A stretch of 29,055 nt of DNA from CAZUVM01 sp964623885. GTDB lineage: Bacteria; Verrucomicrobiota; Verrucomicrobiia; Limisphaerales; UBA8199. The translations under genes were made by a program, and so were the position numbers. Shown in pieces: positions 23,994 through 29,055 of this stretch. Below the pieces are notes generated by a model. That model was not told the DNA's origin. It was given only the letters and a program-made list of their open reading frames with translations, and ran no database searches. The stretch is taken from NCBI GenBank assembly GCA_964623885.1, contig CAZUVM010000029.1, positions 1-29,055 on the forward strand. Direction: 5' to 3'. Every line of letters starts with the position of its first letter. Within the stretch, counting starts at the first letter, position 1.

Positions 23994-26465
23994 TCAAGGT
24001 TTCATCAACATCTCATCCAGGTTCAGCAGCACGTTGCCCACCGCTGCCCACGCGGCCAATTCGCTGGGCTCGCCTGCCGGTGTCGACAGCAAAGAGCCTT
24101 GCGCCGGCGTAATCATCTTTCCTGCGAGTTCAGGTTTTGCGGCGTAATCGGCTTTGGTGTCCCGATAAAAAGCAAATAAGCGGCTGAGCTCGTCCGGGCG
24201 AGGCGCGCGGGCCAGGCAAAGCCGAAAACCGTAAGTCAACCGCTCGGTATCCGAGCCGGGCGCCTTGGCCATTCGTTCTCCCAAAGCCTGGGCCGCCTCC
24301 ACATAAACAGGGTCGTTCAAACTGACCAGCGCCTGCAGCGGCGTGTTGCTGCGCGGCCGCCGTAATGCGCAGACCTCACGGCTCGGCGCATCGAACGTGG
24401 CCATCGAGGCATACGGATTCGTGCGTCGCCATTCCGTATAGATTGCGCGCCGATAGCGATCTTCTCCCGCGCTAGTCTTCCAATCCAGCGAACCACCGAA
24501 AGCCGCACTCAAACCCAGCGACGCCTGCGGCGGGCGCACCGGCGGCCCATACATCTTCGGGCTCAGCAAACCGCTGACGGTTAGCGCCTGGTCCCGAATC
24601 ACCTCGGCTGGCGCGCGAAATCGCGGACCGCGAGCCAGCAGCAGATTATCGGGATCTCTCGACTGCAGCTTGGGAGTCACGACCGAGGATTGGCAATACG
24701 TGGCCGAGGTCACCAGCAACTTCAGGTACTTTTTGATATCCCAGTGTTGCGCGACCAATTCGGTAGCCAACCAATCCAACAGCTCCGGATGCGTCGGCCG
24801 GTCACCCTGCGTGCCGAAGTCTTCGCACGTGCGCACGATGCCGATGCCGAAGATCTGCTCCCAAAAGCGGTTGGCAATCACGCGGGATGTCAGCGGATTG
24901 CTTTCATCCATAAGCCAGCGGGCGACGGACAAGCGATCCAACGGCGCGCCCGGGGGCAAAGGATGCAGCACCGCAGGCACCGCGGGTGTCACTTCATCAC
25001 CCAAAGCCAGGTAGTTGCCGCGGAACTCGACGTAAGTCTTTCGCCGTTTATGGCCTATCAATTCACGCATGACGGGGACGGTCTCGACCTCCATCGCCGC
25101 CAGCTCCTTCTTGAGTTTCTTTAGCTCAGCGTGCTCGGCCTTCGAATCCGCCTTGGTCTGTGCCGAGTCTTCAGCCTTCGACGTCGCAGTCGGTTCTTCG
25201 GTTTTTGCCCCGCTGCCCGAAGGTTGGTTGGTCGAGGCGGCCAGACGCGCCTCGATTTTGGCTATGTCCGCTTGAAGCAGTTCGCGCTGCTTTTTCTCGG
25301 CCGGCGAAGAGAAGTCCAGCACCGGCGCTTCATCCTGGCGATCGGCGTCCTCGGTGTTGTTAAAGAACGCGAAGAAGCGGAAGTATTCGGTTTGGGTGAA
25401 CGGGTCGTATTTGTGCGTGTGGCATTGAGCGCACGCCATCGTCGTTCCCATCCAGACCGATATGGTGGTGTTTACGCGGTCGACTACGGCTGCGTTCCTG
25501 AACTCCTCATCGCTGGTGCCGCCTTCATTGTTCGTCATGGTATTGCGATGAAAGGCGGTGGCGATCTTCGTTTCGTCATCGGCGTCATCCAGGAGGTCGC
25601 CGGCAATCTGTTCGATCGTGAAGCGATCAAACGGTTTGTTGGCGTTAAACGATTTGATCACATAATCGCGGAAAGCCCAAATCGTGCGCGGGGGGTCGTC
25701 GGCGTAGCCGGCGGAGTCGGCGTAACGCGCGAGGTCCAGCCACATGCGGGCCCAATGCTCGCCAAACGCGGGCTTGCTGAGCAACCGGTCGACGAGCCGC
25801 TCGTACGCGTCAGGGCTCTTGTCCTGAATGAATTGATCGACCTCGGCGATGGTGGGCGACAGCCCGGTCAGATCCAGCGAGACGCGCCGAATGAGCGTGG
25901 GCTTGTCGGCCGGGGCGGACGTAGCCATCCCTTCGCGCTCGAGCCTGGCCAGAATGAAATTGTCAATGGGATTGCGCGGCCAGCGCTTATGCCGCACCGA
26001 AGGCAAGCGTGGCCGTTGCGGCTTCACATAGGCCCAATGAATTGCGTAAGGAGCACCTCGCGCGACCCACCGGCGCAGCACTTCGATTTGCGCTGGGCTT
26101 AGCGTCTTGCCGGTCTTGAGTGGCGGCATCCGGTCGTCCGGATCTTTGGCCGTGATGCGCGCCACTAGTTCGCTCTTTTCCACATCACCCGGGACAATCG
26201 CTACATTTCCGGATTTGGCGGGCTTGATGGCCGCCTCGCGGAGATCCAGGCGCAGCTTTGCCTTGCGTTCCTCCTCCCCGGGACCGTGACATTTGAAGCA
26301 GTTCTCGCTGAGGATCGGCCGGACATCACGGTTGAAATCCACCTCCGGTCCGTGAGTCGCTGCCAACGCCCCTGCCACACAACTCATGGCCAGCAGCACG
26401 GGTGCTCCGGCGCGCACCGTCGACCGGAACTTCAACCGGGCGAAAAAGTGCCGACGCGCAAGCAT
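23994..26465 (-). CDS. PSD1 and DUF1549/DUF1553 domain protein with cytochrome c motif
   Basis: 823 residues. A signal segment (to about 36) precedes a planctomycete-type cytochrome c domain with CFKCH (Cys56, Cys59, His60) in VRPILSENCFKCHGPG. DUF1549 spans about 165-372 (NPIDNFILARLEREGM; GEHWARMWLDLARYADSAGYADD) and contains a second CxxCH, CAQCH at 345-349. A 75-residue charged, Ala/Glu/Lys/Thr-rich linker (about 385-460) with coiled-coil character separates it from DUF1553 (about 515-775; NPLTSRVIANRFWEQIFGIGIVRTCEDFG; RRPRSNTPLQALVSLNDPVYVEAAQALG). The function is unproven; electron transfer linked to polysaccharide oxidation or extracellular catabolism is often suggested. Upstream, TTGACG lies at 26508-26513 on this strand, with an AT-rich stretch as a weak -10 candidate. 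Confidence 0.94.
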   Translation of the reverse strand: MLARRHFFARLKFRSTVRAGAPVLLAMSCVAGALAATHGPEVDFNRDVRPILSENCFKCHGPGEEERKAKLRLDLREAAIKPAKSGNVAIVPGDVEKSELVARITAKDPDDRMPPLKTGKTLSPAQIEVLRRWVARGAPYAIHWAYVKPQRPRLPSVRHKRWPRNPIDNFILARLEREGMATSAPADKPTLIRRVSLDLTGLSPTIAEVDQFIQDKSPDAYERLVDRLLSKPAFGEHWARMWLDLARYADSAGYADDPPRTIWAFRDYVIKSFNANKPFDRFTIEQIAGDLLDDADDETKIATAFHRNTMTNNEGGTSDEEFRNAAVVDRVNTTISVWMGTTMACAQCHTHKYDPFTQTEYFRFFAFFNNTEDADRQDEAPVLDFSSPAEKKQRELLQADIAKIEARLAASTNQPSGSGAKTEEPTATSKAEDSAQTKADSKAEHAELKKLKKELAAMEVETVPVMRELIGHKRRKTYVEFRGNYLALGDEVTPAVPAVLHPLPPGAPLDRLSVARWLMDESNPLTSRVIANRFWEQIFGIGIVRTCEDFGTQGDRPTHPELLDWLATELVAQHWDIKKYLKLLVTSATYCQSSVVTPKLQSRDPDNLLLARGPRFRAPAEVIRDQALTVSGLLSPKMYGPPVRPPQASLGLSAAFGGSLDWKTSAGEDRYRRAIYTEWRRTNPYASMATFDAPSREVCALRRPRSNTPLQALVSLNDPVYVEAAQALGERMAKAPGSDTERLTYGFRLCLARAPRPDELSRLFAFYRDTKADYAAKPELAGKMITPAQGSLLSTPAGEPSELAAWAAVGNVLLNLDEMLMKP

Positions 26466-26640
26466 AAGATAATTAAACGTCTTATATTCGCTTATCTAAG
26501 ATACTCACGTCAAGACCCGGCGCGTTGTTACTTCCGCTGCTGATTGTCATCAAACGTTCAGTTTGAATCATTTAACGTGTGCGCGAAAAACTCAATTACT
26601 CCCCTTGACGGAACCTGGGGCGGCGCGATGTTCCTGGCCT

Positions 26641-27234
26641 ATGCCGAAAGATATCGATTTTGTGCAAAGCTATGCCCAGGGCAATATTCCATGGGATTCA
26701 GGCAAGCCGAGCGAGGAGTTGCTCAGGGATTTGGATGCGGCAAAGTTGACCGGTCGGACTGCCCTGGAGATCAGTTGCGGCACGGGCACCAACGCCATTG
26801 AGCTGGCCCGGCGCGGTTTTCAGGTGACGGCGGTGGACCTTGTCGAACAGGCTGTTCGTAGCGCGCGCGAAAAAGCCGCCAGTGCTAACGTGAAAGTTGA
26901 CTTTCGTGTGGCCGATGTGCTCACCGATGATTTAGGCGGACCTTATGACGTTCTGTTCGACCGGGGCGTCTATCACGGCTTGCGGATGGCAGACCTGAAG
27001 AAGTTTCAAGACATGCTCGAGCGTGTGACGCGGCGCGGCAGCGCATATTTATGCCTGGCCGGCAACGCAAAAGAAACAAGGATAGAGAATGGGCCGCCCA
27101 TCGTGACAGAGCAGGAGATCAGAACTGAGCTTGGCAAGCTGTTTGATATTGTGGAGCTCCGCGAGTTGAGGTTTTCGACGAACAAGCCTGATTTTAGTCC
27201 GCTCGCCTGGTCGATCCTGATGCGCAGGAAATAA
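26641..27234 (+). CDS. Class I SAM-dependent methyltransferase
   Basis: 197 residues from the ATG at 26641 (MPKDIDFVQSYAQGNIPWD); a TTG extension to 26563 adds residues unlike the family. The entry PWDSGKPSEELLRDL resembles thiopurine/TehB-like small methyltransferases. Motif I is ALEISCGTGTNAIELARRG (about 41-59), motif II ends in VDLVEQAVRSAREKA, and a motif-IV-like segment is PYDVLFDRGVYHGL. Cytosolic; the substrate is unknown. It is divergent from the PSD1 gene and has no obvious ribosome-binding site, so it may be leaderless or poorly expressed. Confidence 0.85.
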   Translation: MPKDIDFVQSYAQGNIPWDSGKPSEELLRDLDAAKLTGRTALEISCGTGTNAIELARRGFQVTAVDLVEQAVRSAREKAASANVKVDFRVADVLTDDLGGPYDVLFDRGVYHGLRMADLKKFQDMLERVTRRGSAYLCLAGNAKETRIENGPPIVTEQEIRTELGKLFDIVELRELRFSTNKPDFSPLAWSILMRRK

Positions 27235-27339
27235 AAAGGCCTGCGCGCAATGGCAATCTACCAAGTCTAAGAAGCAAGCATGAGTCCTCTTTGGCCCGCA
27301 GGAGTCTCGAGGGTAATCAACTTTGGCCTTCGTTGAGGC

Positions 27340-28107
27340 TCAATTGACTCTGATGCTCGTCCGGTCGCGGAGCCAAACGTAATCAGTGAGTGGCGTCGGG
27401 ATGAAGCCGCCCCCCACAGCGCCGCGGGCGGGCGGGCGGATGGTGTTGGGCAGCCAGCGATGGCGCTCGAGGTGGCCGTCGGCCCAGGTGATGTTGGCGC
27501 AGCCATTGTGGAATGAGGCGGGCAGGTTGCCCCATTGGATCGCATCCCAACGATTCATGAAATAGCCGTCGTTGATCGTGTCAGGATGTTCCTCGATGAA
27601 GACGTAGAAATTGGCCGGCGCCGGGAACTGGCTCATTTTCATGAACTGCACCCAGCTGGGATTGAACCGGTTTGGATAGTGCAGCGGATCGCCTACCAGT
27701 GAATTCATCGAAAAACTCCGCAGGCGCGGTCCGTTTTGAGCCTGCGACAGGTCGCACGGACATTTATAAACGGTGAGGTTGTTGTTCACGTATGGCGCCA
27801 GCTTGCCGCTGAGGACGTAAGTGGAGTTGGTATTTTCCACGCTGGTACCCCAGTCTTGAATGTTGTTCACCCAGCTCTGCCGGTAGGTGCGCGTATCAGC
27901 GGTGCTGGAATTGTTGATGAGGCAGCCGTCGTTGTCGTCGCAATAAACCAGCCACGCCAGTTGGAACTGGCGCAGGTTGTTGGCGCAGGCGGTGGCCTGG
28001 CCTTTGCCTTTGGCCTGGGACAGAACTGGGAGCAGTAGTGCGGCAAGAATAGCGATGATGGCAATCACCGCAAGCAGTTCAATCAATGTGAAGGCGCGCG
28101 AGCGCAC
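27340..28107 (-). CDS. Type II secretion pseudopilin-like protein (prepilin N-terminus, H-x9-DG motif)
   Basis: 255 residues from a GTG at 28107. RAFTLIELLAVIAIIAILAALLLPVLSQAKGKG is a class III prepilin signal and helix with cleavage before Phe; Ala replaces the usual Gly at -1. The C-terminus has FHNGCANITWADGHLE, the H-x9-DG motif typical of the large pseudopilin families of Planctomycetota and Verrucomicrobiota. A mid-region Cys pair (KCPCD) is also present. Such proteins are processed by prepilin peptidase and placed in the envelope; genomes usually hold dozens, so this lone copy without other T2S genes is typical. An AT-rich stretch (28110-28160) upstream could hold its promoter. Confidence 0.9.
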   Translation of the reverse strand: MRSRAFTLIELLAVIAIIAILAALLLPVLSQAKGKGQATACANNLRQFQLAWLVYCDDNDGCLINNSSTADTRTYRQSWVNNIQDWGTSVENTNSTYVLSGKLAPYVNNNLTVYKCPCDLSQAQNGPRLRSFSMNSLVGDPLHYPNRFNPSWVQFMKMSQFPAPANFYVFIEEHPDTINDGYFMNRWDAIQWGNLPASFHNGCANITWADGHLERHRWLPNTIRPPARGAVGGGFIPTPLTDYVWLRDRTSIRVN

Positions 28108-28174
28108 AATGGGATTTTATATTCTGAATTGCGATATAAAGCCAAACTTTTGATTTAAGCGTGGGCGGAGATCT

Positions 28175-28549
28175 TCAGCCTTTCTTCGCGTGCACGATGA
28201 TCTCGTTGCCGTCGGGATCCGAAATGATGCACCCACGGCAGACCGGTGAATCAAAAGGACCTGACTTAATCGAAACCGATTGCTTTTTGAGATGTTCGAT
28301 GACCATATCGAAGTCCGAGACTTCCAGTCCTATGCTTGGGCCGTGAACGCCGGGCTTGTGTTGGTCGTCCGCAATGACGATAGCGAGCGTTCCGGCGCCA
28401 ATGTTATATTCGACCCACTGGTCCTCCCAATTCGCGGTGACCTTAAGCCTGAGCGGGCCTTCGTAGAAAGCGCGCGAGACCTTCACGTCTTTCACCGGGT
28501 AGGCAACGAATGCGACCTCTTTGAATAGCGGTTGGGTGGATTTTTGCAT
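28175..28549 (-). CDS. VOC family (glyoxalase/bleomycin-resistance fold) protein
   Basis: 124 residues, the usual size of a single-module VOC protein. VAFVAYPVKDVKVSRAFYEGPLRLKV is the first beta-alpha-beta unit; WVEYNIGAGTLAIVIAD and GPSIGLEVSDFDMVIEHLKKQ follow, and the protein ends SDPDGNEIIVHAKKG, a standard VOC C-terminus. Its ligands and reaction cannot be assigned. A second, truncated and frameshifted copy of its 3' third lies at 16849-16965, and a relic of tam lies immediately upstream of this gene (28599-28654), so an ancestral tam-VOC pair has been duplicated. Confidence 0.88.
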   Translation of the reverse strand: MQKSTQPLFKEVAFVAYPVKDVKVSRAFYEGPLRLKVTANWEDQWVEYNIGAGTLAIVIADDQHKPGVHGPSIGLEVSDFDMVIEHLKKQSVSIKSGPFDSPVCRGCIISDPDGNEIIVHAKKG

Positions 28550-28598
28550 GTGGATTCAATGAAACATTCCTGTCGGGAAGTCCATTAAATTCGCTTGT

Positions 28599-28654
28599 CT
28601 ATTCCTCGTGGCAGTAAGCAATAAAAACGGCCGTTTGAAAATGAACAGCACTCG
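28599..28654 (-). pseudogene. tam: 3' relic of trans-aconitate methyltransferase gene
   Basis: On the minus strand this segment reads RVLFIFKRPFFIAYCHEE followed by a TAG stop, against GRVLFIFKRLFFIAYSAAE at the end of the intact tam gene. The 23 bases from 28632 to 28654 are identical to 17008-17030. Everything upstream of the last 18 codons is missing: the sequence changes abruptly to the neighbouring small membrane protein gene at about 28655. It stands about 50 bp upstream of the intact VOC gene, mirroring the order seen at 16.8-17.7 kb. Confidence 0.8.
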
Positions 28655-28693
28655 CAATACGAACTTGTGATGCGGTCGAATAACGGCTCAGAT

Positions 28694-28915
28694 ATGGCTA
28701 TGCTCAACACGAGTTTCCTTTTCGCCTCGCTGGTGTGGGGATCGATCGGTGTGGGCTATTTTATTTACGGCAAGAAGCAGCGATCTGGTTTTCCGATGGC
28801 TGGTGGTGTGGCCATGATCGTGGCGTCTTACTTCGCCGGATCGATCCTGGCCATGTCGCTGATTTGTATAGCGGTCATGGTACTGGTTTACGTGTTATTG
28901 CGGCGCTACGGTTGA
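28694..28915 (+). CDS. Small two- or three-helix membrane protein
   Basis: About 73 residues from the ATG at 28694; the ATG at 28700 (MLNTSF) is equally good, while the GTG/ATG at 28667-28670 lies at the edge of the tam relic. LFASLVWGSIGVGYFIYGKKQ is a first helix with a positive end, then GVAMIVASYFAGSILAM and LICIAVMVLVYVLL form two more. Proteins of this pattern are sometimes labelled amino acid transport proteins without experimental support; I would call it a small inner-membrane protein of unknown function. A hairpin repeat lies 45 bp downstream. Confidence 0.7.
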   Translation: MAMLNTSFLFASLVWGSIGVGYFIYGKKQRSGFPMAGGVAMIVASYFAGSILAMSLICIAVMVLVYVLLRRYG

Positions 28916-28960
28916 TGCGAGTTGGCCCTTAGTAACGCCTCGTTGCGGAACGGCGGAATT

Positions 28961-28986
28961 CCCTCTCCTCGTTTGGGAGGAGAGGG
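28961..28986. repeat. CCCTCTCCTC hairpin repeat, possible terminator
   Basis: CCCTCTCCTC (28961-28970) and GAGGAGAGGG (28977-28986) form a perfect 10 bp stem with a 6-base loop, 45 bp after the stop of the small membrane protein gene. It belongs to the same CCCTCTCC/GGAGAGGG palindrome type as the longer element at 23916-23968. Confidence 0.55.
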
Positions 28987-29008
28987 TTAGAGAGAGGAGG
29001 CTATCTTT

Positions 29009-29055
29009 ATGGAGCTCTTTCGGTCACGGTCCTACAGCGGCAGCACGTGTTTATC
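29009..29055 (+). CDS. Possible start of a gene leaving the right edge
   Basis: An ATG at 29009 follows GAGGAGG at 28994-29000 with an 8-base spacer, a strong ribosome-binding arrangement, and the frame stays open for 15 codons to the edge. The purine run may instead be part of the adjacent hairpin repeat, and 15 codons show nothing of the product. Confidence 0.25.
   Translation, partial: MELFRSRSYSGSTCL

Noticed and set aside
25131..26102. 323-codon plus-strand frame opposite the PSD1 gene
   Set aside because: Composition is that of a mirror frame (Val/Gly/Arg-rich), with no signal or motif.
26563..26640. TTG extension of the class I methyltransferase
   Set aside because: The extra 26 residues do not resemble the family N-terminus and the start codon is weak; the ATG at 26641 begins the recognisable domain.
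1..29055. Defence system, prophage, CRISPR array or mobile-element core
   Set aside because: No nuclease, helicase, toxin-antitoxin, integrase, transposase or repeat-spacer array is visible; the only mobile-like signals are short palindromic repeats and the small inverted-repeat element.

Overview
The window looks like a chromosomal segment from a Verrucomicrobiota bacterium, most likely the Pedosphaera/Limisphaerales group. This is an inference from gene content, with no database check. The pointers are a PEP-CTERM-tagged exoprotein, a pseudopilin with the H-x9-DG C-terminal motif, a paired DUF1501 protein and PSD1-type (DUF1549/DUF1553) cytochrome, an ECF sigma/DUF4252 operon, a collagen-like secreted protein, a secreted GH9 with the phylum's usual C-terminal module, and GC-rich intergenic hairpins. 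I see no rRNA, tRNA, CRISPR array, transposase, integrase or phage gene.

Layout. 1-1800: a minus-strand operon of pirin, a small membrane protein and YceI, the last two translationally coupled. 1840-2340: a frameshifted relic of a YoaK/DUF1275 membrane protein, followed by a small two-helix membrane protein (2448-2834) and GalE (minus, 2838-3809). 3891-4021: a roughly 130 bp element with 15 bp terminal inverted repeats, just upstream of a Tat-exported Gfo/Idh/MocA oxidoreductase (4095-5534). 5651-8122: a trypsin-like PEP-CTERM protease that overlaps tail-to-tail with release factor 3. 8123-8556: a 434 bp non-coding gap holding two tandem perfect hairpins. 8557-11275: a SulP anion transporter, a bidirectional terminator-like hairpin, and a quinone-oxidoreductase-like MDR protein.

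10289-15842 holds two divergent operons. To the left run an LptF/LptG-type permease, an orphan GAF-GAF histidine kinase and the MDR oxidoreductase, with 2-3 bp between genes. To the right run an ECF sigma factor, a single-pass membrane protein (candidate anti-sigma factor) and a DUF4252 secreted protein, with overlapping ends. A secreted collagen-like protein follows (15981-16835). The setting suggests envelope sensing, but that is inference.

16971-26465 is a run of minus-strand genes, read right to left: PSD1 cytochrome-like protein, DUF1501 protein, GH9 glycosidase, GH51 alpha-L-arabinofuranosidase, and trans-aconitate methyltransferase (Tam). The GH enzymes suggest plant polysaccharide use. 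The GH51 gene is visibly more AT-rich than its neighbours. 26641-29055 carries a methyltransferase, a pseudopilin, a VOC/glyoxalase-fold protein, a small membrane protein and a hairpin repeat.

The most notable signal is a duplicated tam-VOC locus that has decayed reciprocally. At 16.8-17.7 kb tam is whole and the VOC gene is a 3' remnant with a frameshift. At 28.2-28.65 kb the VOC gene is whole and only the last 18 codons of tam survive.
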